DNA of 64,000 bases from CAZPXZ01 sp965219495 (GTDB taxonomy: Bacteria > Pseudomonadota > Alphaproteobacteria > Rhodobacterales > CAZPXZ01): the NCBI GenBank assembly GCA_965219495.1, contig OZ244777.1:4030001-4094000 (forward strand), read 5' to 3'. The notes below the pieces were generated by a model. That model made no database searches. It was not told the DNA's origin and saw only the letters and a list, made by a program, of their open reading frames with translations. Positions 7,648 to 16,361 of the stretch are shown piece after piece. Every line of letters starts with the position of its first letter. Position 1 is the first letter of the stretch. A program made the translations under genes and the position numbers.

Positions 7648-8903
7648 CTTCGCTGCATGGCCTCAAACGCGAACTCTTCAAGATGGTCGATACAGATAAT
7701 GCGCTTGCGTTGCTTCGCGGCGCGGTGGCGCGGGAGAGCGTGACCGGAAACGAGGCGAATTTCGTCAACTACCTGCAGCCCAAGATGGAGGAGCTCGGCC
7801 TGGATCCGGCGCGGGCGGATTTTGCGCCGGAGCGACAGAACATTTGGGGAGATCGAAAGGGAAACGCCGGCGGCAATCGCCTGCTTTTCATGGGGCACAC
7901 CGATACGGTCCATGTCCGGGGATGGAAGGAGAGATGGGCGGGGACGGAACGGGAGAGTCCCTTTGGCGCCGCAAGCGTTGACGGCGAAGTCTGGGGCCGC
8001 GGCGCGGGCGATCTCAAAGCGGGAATCTGTTCGAGCCTCGCGGCGCTGGAACTCCTGGACCGCGTAGGCCTGCGTCTCAGGGGCGATGTCGCGTTTGCTT
8101 TCGTGGGCGACGAGGAAAGCGGCGAGCCCGGAACCGGCGCAAGCGCAGGCGCCAAGGAGTACGCCCGCCGCGTGGCTGCCGGCGAGATTTCGAAACCGGA
8201 TTTTGCGGTGTACGTCGAGCCGACCCGGTTGGCGGTGTGCACGGCGCAGATGGGCTTTTTCATTGCTGAAGTGAAGGTCACGGGCAAATCCGCGTATTTT
8301 GGGATTCCCGAGCAAGGCATTGACGCAATCAAGGCGGCCCACAAGGCGCTGCATGCAGTTTGGGAGCACTCCGACGCCATCTCGACTCGCTCGGAACACG
8401 AACTCGTCGGCCGGGCATTCGTACTCGTCACGCATCTCGAGGGCGGGGGATACATCGCGGTTCCGGGCGAATGCTCCTTCTCCCTGATTCGAAAATTGCT
8501 TCCCGGAGAAGATCTCGACGCCGCCGTGTCGGAACTTGAGGCGGTTCTCCACAATTCGGTGCAGGGGGAGGGGGTCGAGTTCGAAATCGGATATCCGGCG
8601 GGCCGCGATCACCGCTTCGGAGGATCTGCGGCGGAGGTCGATTCGGAACAGACCGCTGTTCGCATGCTGAGCGCGGCGATGGCGGAGGTGATTCCCGGCC
8701 GCGGCCGGATCGAGGGAGCGCCTTACTGGTCGGAAACCCCGTTTCTGATCAACGAAATCGGTTGTCCGGCGGTGTATTGCGCGCCGGGCGACATCACGAA
8801 CTGCCACACGCTCGAAGAGCGCGTGAGCGTCGGCGAATACATCGGCGCGATTGTCGCATTCGCGATGTTCATGGCGAGTTATTGCGGCGTTTCCAGGCAG
8901 TAG
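7644..8903 (+). CDS. M20-family metallo-deacylase/peptidase (ArgE/DapE type)
   Basis: A 419-aa zinc hydrolase. The first ligand motif MGHTDTV (about 74-80), the bridging Asp in GRGAGDLKAG, the Glu pair in FVGDEESG and a late His in NCHTLEERV make a complete two-metal site. The dimerisation lid is inserted around GKSAYFGIPEQGIDAI. ATG at 7644 is chosen because it forms an ATGA overlap with the ROK stop; a longer frame upstream is open but reads through ROK coding sequence. M20 enzymes cleave N-acyl groups or terminal peptide bonds; beside a SIS amino-sugar enzyme and a sugar importer, an N-acyl amino sugar or amino-acid conjugate is the likely substrate (inference). Confidence 0.88.
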   Translation: MTSLHGLKRELFKMVDTDNALALLRGAVARESVTGNEANFVNYLQPKMEELGLDPARADFAPERQNIWGDRKGNAGGNRLLFMGHTDTVHVRGWKERWAGTERESPFGAASVDGEVWGRGAGDLKAGICSSLAALELLDRVGLRLRGDVAFAFVGDEESGEPGTGASAGAKEYARRVAAGEISKPDFAVYVEPTRLAVCTAQMGFFIAEVKVTGKSAYFGIPEQGIDAIKAAHKALHAVWEHSDAISTRSEHELVGRAFVLVTHLEGGGYIAVPGECSFSLIRKLLPGEDLDAAVSELEAVLHNSVQGEGVEFEIGYPAGRDHRFGGSAAEVDSEQTAVRMLSAAMAEVIPGRGRIEGAPYWSETPFLINEIGCPAVYCAPGDITNCHTLEERVSVGEYIGAIVAFAMFMASYCGVSRQ

Positions 8904-8933
8904 GAACCCACCCAACTTGCAACGGAGGAGAAC

Positions 8934-9992
8934 ATGAAACTCAGGAATATGATTCTGGTGGCGGCAGCCCTGACAATTGCCGCAGGTGCGACCGCCAATG
9001 CCCAGACCATGGGGCCAATGGGCGAAACGGCGACGCCGTCGTCGGAGGTTACGGTGCCCGACAGCGCCCTCGCCACGCTACAGGCGGGAAACTACCGCGC
9101 GGCGCTGTCCTGGCATGAATTGTCGGACTTTGTCAGCGCAGTCACTGCCGGCATCACCGACGAATTCAACCGGCTGGGGATTGAAATTGTCGCGACGACC
9201 AGTGCCGAATGGGATCCAGCGAAGCAGCGGAGCGATATCGAAACGGTGCTTGCGAAGAACCCCAACATCATCATCTCACTGCCGCTCGATCCGGTGACAT
9301 CCGCCGCCGCGCTGCAGGAGGCGAAGGCTGCCGGCGTAACGCTCGTCTTCCTTTCGAACACGCCCCAGGGCTTCCAGCATCCCGCGGATTACGCGGCCAT
9401 CGTCACCGATGACCTCTTCCAGATGGGCAAGCAGGCAGCGGATGCCCTTGCGTCCGCCATGGGCGGGGAGGGCACGGTTGGCTGGATCTTTCACGATGCC
9501 GCCTACTACGTGACCAACCAGCGCGACAATGCCTTCAAGTCGACCATCGAAAACGATTATCCCGGTATCAGCATCGTTGCCGAGCAAGGCCTTGCGGATC
9601 CTGCGCGCGCGGAGGAAATCGCCAATGCAATGCTTCTCCAAAACCCGGACATCGGGGGAATCTACGCTCCGTGGTCCGGACCGGCCGAAGGCGTGCTCGC
9701 GGCGCTTCGCGCTAACGGCAACACCACCACGAAGCTGGTGACCCTGGATCTTTCGGAACCGATCGCGCTTGACATGGTGAAAGGCGGCAATGTCGCGGCG
9801 ATCGTGGCCGATGAAGCGTACGAACTCGGCCGCACGATGGCGGCTGCGGGGGCTCGTGCCTTGATCGGAGAGGGATCGCCTCCGTTCGTGGTTGCGCCGG
9901 CCTTGACCATCAACGCCGACAATGTTGCCGAAGCGTGGCAGCGGTCGTTGCGCACCGACGCACCGAAGAGCGTGCTTGCTGCCATTCAGTAG
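8934..9992 (+). CDS. Sugar ABC importer, periplasmic binding protein (RbsB-like)
   Basis: A 352-aa cluster-B binding protein. The signal peptide is residues 1-24 (cleavage at TANA-QT). The Peripla_BP_4 fold is recognisable: LSWHELSDFVSAVTAGITDEF, then NIIISLPLDPVTSAAALQEAKAAGVTLVF, GEGTVGWIFHDAAYYVTNQRD, and a C-terminal GGNVAAIVADEAYELG. It should deliver a monosaccharide-like ligand to the RbsC-like permease encoded next. A good Shine-Dalgarno (GGAGGA) lies 6-7 nt before the ATG. The following 15-bp hairpin probably keeps its message level above that of the permease. Confidence 0.9.
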   Translation: MKLRNMILVAAALTIAAGATANAQTMGPMGETATPSSEVTVPDSALATLQAGNYRAALSWHELSDFVSAVTAGITDEFNRLGIEIVATTSAEWDPAKQRSDIETVLAKNPNIIISLPLDPVTSAAALQEAKAAGVTLVFLSNTPQGFQHPADYAAIVTDDLFQMGKQAADALASAMGGEGTVGWIFHDAAYYVTNQRDNAFKSTIENDYPGISIVAEQGLADPARAEEIANAMLLQNPDIGGIYAPWSGPAEGVLAALRANGNTTTKLVTLDLSEPIALDMVKGGNVAAIVADEAYELGRTMAAAGARALIGEGSPPFVVAPALTINADNVAEAWQRSLRTDAPKSVLAAIQ

Positions 9993-10005
9993 GTGCGCGG
10001 CTAAT

Positions 10006-10038
10006 CTCTCCGGCCGGCGCGCCGCGCCGGCCGGAGAG
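10006..10038 (+). terminator. Perfect 15-bp intercistronic hairpin
   Basis: Arms 10006-10020 (CTCTCCGGCCGGCGC) and 10024-10038 pair perfectly around a 3-nt loop. No T-run follows, so it more likely blocks 3' exonucleases or attenuates read-through than ends all transcription. Such hairpins after binding-protein genes raise their expression relative to the membrane subunits. Confidence 0.7.
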
Positions 10039-10088
10039 CCAATTTGATTGGAAGCTTCCGGCCGGAAGACGAACTCGGGAGCTTTCCC

Positions 10089-11042
10089 ATGGACCCGTGG
10101 AAGTCCACCGTCCGAAAACTCGATCTGCATGAGTACGTCGTATATTTCGGCTTCTTTGCGATCTTCCTCTTTTTTGCGGTGACGCTCGGCCAAGATGGCT
10201 TCCTGACCACCCGCAACCTTTCCAACATCGTCCTGCAAACGGCGCCGGCCACCTTGATGGCCATCGGGCTGGTTTTCGTGCTGTCCGCGGGAGAGATCGA
10301 TCTTTCGTTCGGGTCGATCGTGGCAGTTTCCGCGCTTTCGGGAGCCGTGGTGATGCAGGAATACCCAATGTTCCTGGGTATCGCGGCCGGATTGGGCGCG
10401 GGCCTCGCGATCGGGGCATTCAACGGCTTGATGGTTGCGTATCTGGGGTTGCCGTCGTTTCTCGTGACGCTTGCGACAATGGGGCTCTTCGCCGGTGTCG
10501 CCCGCACGCTCACCAATCTCAGATCCATTCCCGTGGTCAACGAGACGTTCACGGGGTTTTTCGGTTCCGGAAAGGCGTTCGAAATTCCCTCCCTGGTTCT
10601 CTGGACGCTCGGAGCGGTTGTACTCGGCCATATCCTCTACAGGCAAAGCCGCTTCGGTGCGCATGTGATCGCAACCGGGGACAATCCGAGGGCCGCCCAG
10701 GCGGCCGGAATCAAGGTGCCCCGAATCCGGTTGCTGGTGCTGGCGTTGAGCGGCGGTTGTGCAGGTCTTGCGGGCCTTCTTTACGCGGGCCGGATCCAGG
10801 CCGCCAAGTACACGCTTGGCGAAAGCGACCTGCTGACGGTGATCGCGGCGGTCATCGTTGGGGGCACGGCGCTCACAGGGGGCAAGGGCTCGATTGTCGG
10901 AGCACTTGTCGGCTCCTTGTTGATGGGAATGTTGAACAACGGGCTGATCCTCATGGGGCTTTCCGTTTCGGACCAGATGATCGTCCGTGGCCTGATCATA
11001 CTCGTGGCGGTGGCCGTGTCGTTGCGGGACGTCAACCGATAG
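10089..11042 (+). CDS. Sugar ABC importer permease (RbsC/XylH-like)
   Basis: A 317-aa integral membrane protein (332 aa if a TTG at 10044 is used) with eight to ten hydrophobic segments, e.g. FGFFAIFLFFAVTLG, LVFVLSAGEIDLSFGSIVAV and GLPSFLVTLATMGLFAG. The family motifs DLSFGS and VIATGDNPRAAQAAGI, and the EAA-like loop, are those of the BPD_transp_2 (RbsC) family. ATG at 10089 has GGGAG at a suitable distance and starts the conserved part; the TTG lies inside the foot of the hairpin region. It partners the upstream binding protein and the single-domain ATPase at 12266. Confidence 0.88.
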   Translation: MDPWKSTVRKLDLHEYVVYFGFFAIFLFFAVTLGQDGFLTTRNLSNIVLQTAPATLMAIGLVFVLSAGEIDLSFGSIVAVSALSGAVVMQEYPMFLGIAAGLGAGLAIGAFNGLMVAYLGLPSFLVTLATMGLFAGVARTLTNLRSIPVVNETFTGFFGSGKAFEIPSLVLWTLGAVVLGHILYRQSRFGAHVIATGDNPRAAQAAGIKVPRIRLLVLALSGGCAGLAGLLYAGRIQAAKYTLGESDLLTVIAAVIVGGTALTGGKGSIVGALVGSLLMGMLNNGLILMGLSVSDQMIVRGLIILVAVAVSLRDVNR

Positions 11043-11054
11043 GAGAAATCTCTC

Positions 11055-12269
11055 ATGTTTCTGGAAGTGCTGCGGCGCAGGAACCCGGGATTCATCGAAG
11101 CGGCAATCGAGCTGCACCAGGCGGGGGAAATTCCGGCAAATTCCTACGTGCTGGATCTGGACGCAATCGAAGAGAATGCCCGGATCATTGTCGCGGAAGC
11201 GGACCGTCTCGGAATGAAGACCTATGCGATGACCAAGCAGGTCGGTCGGAACAGCGGCTTTTGCAAGGCGCTGCTCCGCGGCGGAGTCGAGAGATCGGTC
11301 GCCGTCGACATGGCCTGTGCGATCTCTTGTGAGCGTGCCGGACTGAAGGTTGGACATCTCGGGCACCTGGTTCAGGTGCCGCGGCGGGAAGCGATCTACG
11401 CCGCATCCAGAATTCAACCGGATTATTGGACGGTCTTCAGCGAGGACAAGGCGAGGGAAGCGGCTTCGTCTGCTGCCGCAAGCGGGCGGAACCAGGATCT
11501 GCTTGCCCGCATCTACGGAGATTCGGATACGTTTTACCTTGGACACGAAGGGGGTTTCGCCGACCACGGGATTGTGGCCGTGGCGGACTGGATCGACGAA
11601 CTGGAGGGCGCAAGTTTCGCCGGTGTGACGAGCTTTCCGGCGCTCTTGTATGACCACGAGGCGAAAGCAGTGTTTCCCACGCGGAATCTCAGGACGCTGT
11701 CGCATGCGGCGGAAGCCTTGGCGAAGACCGGGCGCGGACACGTGGAGATCAACGCTCCCGGAACCACCTCCTCCGCGGTGCTTGGCATGTTGGCGGACGC
11801 CGGCGCGACGCAATGCGAACCGGGCAACGGATTTCATGGGACGACCCCCCTGCATGCCGTTCAGGACCTGCGGGAGCGGCCGGCGATGCTCTATCTGACG
11901 GAAATCTCGCATATGCATGGCGGCTACGCCCACTGCTTCGGCGGCGGACTCTACATCGACCCGGTGTTTCCGGACTATGACGTGCGGGCGATTGTCGCCT
12001 CGGAACCGACAACGGCGGCATCTGCGATGGCGAGCGTGAATATCCCGCCGCCTTCGGCCATCGACTACTACGGCATGATCGATGCTTCCGGCGCGCCAAG
12101 ACCGAAGACCGGGAACACGGTGATATTCGGCTTTCGGGGACAAGCGTTCGTCACGCGGGCGCTCGTGGCCGGGATTTCCGGGGTTTCGCGCGCTTCCCCC
12201 GTCGTTGAGTCCGTTGAAGACGGGTTCGGAATCCCCGCAAGTCTCGCCAGCCTGGAGACGGCAGCATGA
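11055..12269 (+). CDS. YhfX-like PLP enzyme (alanine-racemase fold)
   Basis: A 404-aa fold-type III PLP protein. The N-terminal alanine-racemase-like barrel has YVLDLDAIEENARII and the presumptive Schiff-base lysine in YAMTKQVGRNSGFCKAL; GRGHVEINAPGTTSSAVL and EPGNGFHGTTP are further family blocks. It matches the length and pattern of E. coli YhfX, a gene of unknown activity in an operon of sugar/phosphotriesterase-like genes. It could racemise or dehydrate an amino-acid part released by the M20 enzyme (inference). It begins 12 bp after the permease and ends in an ATGA overlap with the ATPase gene, so it is embedded in the importer operon, splitting permease from ATPase genes. Confidence 0.78.
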   Translation: MFLEVLRRRNPGFIEAAIELHQAGEIPANSYVLDLDAIEENARIIVAEADRLGMKTYAMTKQVGRNSGFCKALLRGGVERSVAVDMACAISCERAGLKVGHLGHLVQVPRREAIYAASRIQPDYWTVFSEDKAREAASSAAASGRNQDLLARIYGDSDTFYLGHEGGFADHGIVAVADWIDELEGASFAGVTSFPALLYDHEAKAVFPTRNLRTLSHAAEALAKTGRGHVEINAPGTTSSAVLGMLADAGATQCEPGNGFHGTTPLHAVQDLRERPAMLYLTEISHMHGGYAHCFGGGLYIDPVFPDYDVRAIVASEPTTAASAMASVNIPPPSAIDYYGMIDASGAPRPKTGNTVIFGFRGQAFVTRALVAGISGVSRASPVVESVEDGFGIPASLASLETAA

Positions 12270-13021
12270 ATTCCCATTCGAACGTCGGCCGGGCGCCGGT
12301 CCTGCGGTTGACCGACATCCAAAAAACGTTCGGCGGCATTGAAGCCGTGAAGGGGTTTTCCCTGGAACTGCATGCCGGTGAAATCGTGGCCTTGGTCGGG
12401 GACAACGGCGCCGGCAAGTCCACGATTGTGAACATCGTCTCCGGAGTATACGCGCCCACGGCCGGAACGATCGAACTTGACGGCGCGCCGGTAAATTTTG
12501 CGGACGCAAGCATGGCCCGTTCGCGGGGCATCGAGGTCGTCTACCAGGACTTGGCGCTTGCCGACCAGCAGCCGGTCTATATGAACCTGTTTCTTGGCCG
12601 CGAAATTCTCAAGAAACGTCTGCACTTGCTGGACCGAAAGACCATGGTCAGTGAAACGGAGAAGCTGATCCGCCAGCTGGACGTTCAGGTGCCGTCGGTG
12701 CGTGCGATTATCCGGGACTTGTCGGGTGGCCAAAGACAGGGTGTGGCCATTGCCCGGGCAACGCATTGGGCGAGCAAGATCATTCTTCTCGACGAACCGA
12801 CCGCCGCGCTTGGAGTGGCGGAGACCGCCAAGGTCGAAGGAATCATTGCAAGCCTGAAGGCGCGGAACCTCGGCGTATTGCTCATCAGTCATCGCCTGGA
12901 CCAGGTATTCCGGCTGTCCGACCGCGTTTGCGTCCTGCGCCAAGGCGTGCAGATCGGGGTTCGCGAGACCGCGCACAGCAACGAGAACGAGATTGTCTCC
13001 ATGATCACGGGAGTGCATTGA
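12266..13021 (+). CDS. Sugar ABC importer ATPase with a single ABC domain
   Basis: A 251-aa ATP-binding subunit: Walker A GDNGAGKST (about 47-55), signature LSGGQRQGVAIARA (about 152-165), Walker B IILLDEPTAAL and switch His in LLISHRLDQV. RbsA/XylG ATPases normally carry two ABC domains in about 500 aa; this one has a single complete domain, so it must act as a homodimer. This half-size form is known in some alphaproteobacterial (FrcA-like) importers. It overlaps the YhfX-like gene by 4 bp (ATGA). The operon seems to end here; mobile DNA begins 155 bp downstream. Confidence 0.9.
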   Translation: MNSHSNVGRAPVLRLTDIQKTFGGIEAVKGFSLELHAGEIVALVGDNGAGKSTIVNIVSGVYAPTAGTIELDGAPVNFADASMARSRGIEVVYQDLALADQQPVYMNLFLGREILKKRLHLLDRKTMVSETEKLIRQLDVQVPSVRAIIRDLSGGQRQGVAIARATHWASKIILLDEPTAALGVAETAKVEGIIASLKARNLGVLLISHRLDQVFRLSDRVCVLRQGVQIGVRETAHSNENEIVSMITGVH

Positions 13022-13176
13022 CTCAAACGGCAATCGCGGCGCTTTTCGTTTCACAAGGCTGATTTTGTATTGGGTAATGCGCAAGGCCATTTGCGATGCC
13101 TCGCTTTGCCAAGCAGGCGTGTCCGCAAATCCCTGTCCTTGCATTACCTGGAGATCCGCTGATCGGTGCGCGGCCC
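13022..13176 (-). other. Probable decayed end of an IS66-like element
   Basis: The target duplication of IS-A shows this segment was once joined to base 20632, inside an IS66-like transposase gene. One minus-strand frame contains RDLRTRLLGKARHRKW, only faintly like the end of that family, with stop codons. No terminal repeat matching the other end (22343) is seen, so the outer element has probably lost this end. Confidence 0.4.
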
Positions 13177-13186
13177 GGGTCGCTCC
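13177..13186. repeat. Left target-site duplication of IS-A (10 bp)
   Basis: GGGTCGCTCC, repeated at 20622-20631. Because C and G runs adjoin both ends, 8 to 10 bp would fit; 10 bp agrees with terminal CAATGGCATT. Confidence 0.8.
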
Positions 13187-13269
13187 CAATGGCATTCACT
13201 TAGCGGATTCATCCATTCACTTAAGGAATCGCAGTTCGTCGGGGGCGGATTACTGCGTTTTCTTGCGGG

Positions 13270-15189
13270 CTATGCGGTTGCGCGGGCCTTCGGAACCTTT
13301 CTCCGGCTCCATTTGCCGATCGGCTTCCGGGAGCGCCGGGGATACGACCGGTTCGGTCGCAGGCGCTGTCGGCAGGCGGTAATTCCCTCGACGATCCGGG
13401 TGACGGTTTCGCTGAGCGCGGTGGCGTGCTGGAGCAGCAGGACCTCGATATTCCTGGCCACCGTCGCCAGGCTGTTCTTGAAGTTGGCGGCCATCGCCGG
13501 TTTCGGGCCGCCTTGGCGGCCGCGGTTCATCCAGTCTTCGCTTTGGTTGGCGAACAGCCGGGTCAAGGTGATCAGGATGAAGTGCGCGAACAGTTCCTGT
13601 TTCACCGCGCGCTCGCTTTGGCCGTGGAAGTCCTCGACGCCCAGGGCGCCCTTGCTGATCTTGAACAGCTCCTCGATGCCCCATCTTCCATGGTAGAGGG
13701 CCGCGAGGTCTTCGATGCGGGTTGTCTCCGCATCGAGCAGCGTCGTCGCCAGCGCGAAGCGGGTGCCGCCGGCGGTGTACTTGACCAGCCGCAGGCGGAG
13801 CGGCCCGAAGCTGACGCCCGGGTATTTGGCGCGCAAGGCGCGCAAGGTGTCCCGGCCCGGCGCGACCTCGGCCACGCTGTCGGCGCAGTCGCCGGCAAGG
13901 AACGCGTCGAAGGCGCTGCCGGCCTTCGCCTTCAACCGGAACACCGGATGCAGGCCCCGCGCCACATGCGCGTGCAGCAGTTCGTAGGAATAGTAGCCGC
14001 GGTCGTACACCACGACGTCGCCTTCGGACAGCGCCGGCAGGTGGCCGAGCGCCGCCGCCCGCTCATTGCCGTGGGCGTGGAGGTCGAAGTCCACCGGCAT
14101 CTTCGCCCGCAACTGGTACAGGCAACTCAACAGGCCCTGCGGATACCAGGCTTGCGCGGACGGCGTCCGGTAGCCATTCGCCCGCAACTGCCGCGGCAGG
14201 TTCAGCTTCGAGCCATCCACCGCGAATATCCGGCGCCCCTTCCAACGCTTGCCCGCATCGGCCGCGCCGGCCTCCCGCAGAATCTCGCCGTGCAGGCGCC
14301 GGAACAGGCCTTCGTCCAGCTTGGCCCGCGCCCGGCACATCGCCGACGCCGCAACCGGAGTGGCCTGCGGCAACGCGATCCCCATCATCCGGCACTGCTC
14401 CCAAAGCTCGGCCACGGTGGTCGCGTAGCCCTGCCGGTCCTTCGAGAACACCAGCCGGAACACGAACAGCGTCACCAGCAGCGTGTTGAGCACCCGCCGA
14501 CGCTGCTGCCAGAGCCGGTCGTGCTCATTGGCGACCCGGACCACCGTTCCGATCACGTTGCCCCACAGCCGCAAAAACGCATCCTCCTGCGCAAAGGCCG
14601 GCGGCGGCCCGTTCCGCAACACCTCCCGGCAGCGCTTCGCCAGCGGGTAGACGTACACCTCCTTGCGGCTCTTGCCCCCCGATGCCTCCTCGCCCGGGCG
14701 CCCCTTGCTGCGCCCGATGCGCCGCCAATTGGCCGCCCGGTAGCAGGTGGCGTCAAACCGCTCCGGGTCGATAAAGGTCTCCACCAGCACCGAACGGTAA
14801 CCGTGTTGCGCCGCCCCGTCCTCCGCAAGCCGCCGCAGCGCCATCGACAACGCCTTCGAAGCCAGGCACTTCACCCGGACCCACGGAAAGAGCAAGAACC
14901 GGCTGTGACAGACCACCCATTCCAGGCGCTTCGCCCGCTCCCGCTCCCCCCAGCCGATCCACGCGTCCCGGCAAGGCAGTTGCGTCGCGCCGGCCGTAAA
15001 CAGAAGGCAGCCCAGCCGGCGGCCCTGCCCGTCCAGCAGGAAGTACCGCAAGTGGCGCCCGAACGGCCGCCGGTAGCCGAGGTAATGATGCCGATCGACC
15101 AATCCATTCCAGACCTCGATGTCCGCCGCTTCCGTCGCCAACCGCAGCGAAAGCGGCGCCAACTCCTGCAGCCCGCACGCGATCGCCGC
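13270..15189 (-). pseudogene. IS-A DruA-transposase fusion, 3' part (DUF4338 core + DDE domain)
   Basis: Most of a fusion gene split by IS-B. From the first codon after the break, a DUF4338/DruA-like domain comes first: RHHYLGYRRPFGRHLRYFLL, RDAWIGW, VVCHSRFLLFPWVRVKCLAS, VLVETFID and CYRAANWRRIGRSKGR. After about 180 residues comes an IS4-like transposase with catalytic Asp in FAVDGSKLN and VVYDRGYYS, and the Y-x2-R-x3-E-x6-K motif YHGRWGIEELFKISK. All DDE residues are kept. The 5' part (102 codons) is at 20148-20453; joined at the 10-bp duplication the frame is open for 741 residues. The type of transposase lacks the Tn5-like N-terminal DNA-binding domain present in IS-B and IS-C. Confidence 0.9.
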
Positions 15190-15199
15190 CTCCGGCGCC
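15190..15199. repeat. Left target-site duplication of IS-B (10 bp)
   Basis: CTCCGGCGCC, repeated at 20148-20157. Confidence 0.85.
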
Positions 15200-15241
15200 T
15201 TTCAAGGATCCGTACTTGTATCAGCCATGTGATTCGTCTAT

Positions 15242-16361
15242 ATGGAGGGTATGCAGGTTGGTCTTCATCAGTTTCGTTCCACCACCATCGAGTGGCTGAA
15301 GGGTGCGCTCCGGGAACAGGGTATCACGCGGAATGTTCTGACGCGTTCGTTGTGCGCGCATGAAGACTGGCGCAATCGCTGCGGGCAGCTGTGCGTTTCG
15401 GCGGCGGCGAAGGCGTTGCCGGTTCTTGCGTCGAAGCTTGGGCTGGCTTTGCCGGCGGCGCGGTCGGCGCCGAATTTCGAGGCGGACGCGCGGCGGCCGG
15501 CGCCTTCAACGGATTTCCCGGACCTTGCGCTTCGGTGTTCGTTGCGGGCTTGTGGCGAGCTGACGCTGGAGGCGTTGGGCGGAGATGCGGACCGGCGGCG
15601 GTGGGAGTCGATGATGGCGACGCATCATCCGCAGGGCTGGGCGCGGGCTCCGGGCGGTCAGTTGCGGTATTGGATCCGGTCGGCGACGCATGGCTGCCTC
15701 GGCGGCATCGGGTTTTCGTCGGCGGGCTGGCACCAGCAGGCGCGCGACGCCTTCATCGGCTGGTCGCCGGATGCGCGGGCCGCCAACCTGCCGCGGGTGG
15801 TCTGTAATCACCGGTTCCTGATTCTTCCGGGGGTGCGGGTGCACGGCCTCGCTTCCCGGGTGTTGCGGATGGCGAGCGATCGGTTGGCGGAAGACTGGCA
15901 GGCGGCGTACGCGGTGCGGCCGGTGATGGCCTTCACCTATATCAGCCCCGGCTATTCCGGTCGTTGTTATCGGGCAGCGCGGTGGCGCTGCTGTCCGCAG
16001 CGCACCGAGGGACGGCGGCCGGATTGCGCCGGCGAGGCGCCGGGGGTAAGACGAAGCGTCTGGATGAAGCCGCTGTCGGCCGGCTGGCGCGAAGCGTTGC
16101 GCCGGGCGCCGAAGCGGACGATCGGCACGGCTCCTTCCCTGTACCTGGACGCAGACACGGATTGGGCCTGCCGGGAGTATGGCCGCAGCACCCATACCGA
16201 TGGCCGGATTCGGGACCGGATTGTGCGCATGGGCCGGGCGTGGCTGCGGCATCTCGGCGAGTCGCTTCCGGTGATCTTTCCGGCCCGGGCGGAGCAGAAG
16301 GCGGCCTATCGCTTGCTGTCGAACGGGAAGGTGAGCATGGAACACATCCTGGAGCCGCACC
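15242..16361 (+). pseudogene. IS-B DruA-transposase fusion, 5' part
   Basis: First 373 codons of a fusion gene. The N-terminal helical region (RNVLTRSLCAHEDWRNRCGQ) resembles the winged/HTH-like start of DruA proteins; the DUF4338 core has RRWESMMATHHPQG, GQLRYWIRS, RDAFIGWSPDARAANLPRVV, HRFLILPGVRVHGLASRVL and GRCYRAARW. The Tn5-like DNA-binding domain follows (WACREYGRSTHTDGRIRDRI, FPARAEQKAAYRLLSNGKVS), stopping at ILEPH where IS-C is inserted. The frame resumes without loss at 18877. The start ATG at 15242 is uncertain (15251 is also possible). Confidence 0.88.
16354..16361. repeat. Left target-site duplication of IS-C (8 bp)
   Basis: GCCGCACC, repeated at 18869-18876. Confidence 0.85.

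Noticed and set aside
7422..8915. A 497-codon minus-strand frame over the M20 gene
   Set aside because: Antisense shadow; the plus-strand M20 enzyme has all metal ligands.
9276..12509. A 1,077-codon open frame on the minus strand across the sugar importer operon
   Set aside because: It is antisense to four clear genes with matching motifs, has no family features and is rich in Arg/His/Gly/Pro, the usual result of reading high-GC coding DNA backwards.
13426..15363. A 645-codon plus-strand frame over the IS-A gene
   Set aside because: Antisense shadow of the transposase; low-complexity Arg/Pro/Gln/Ala composition.
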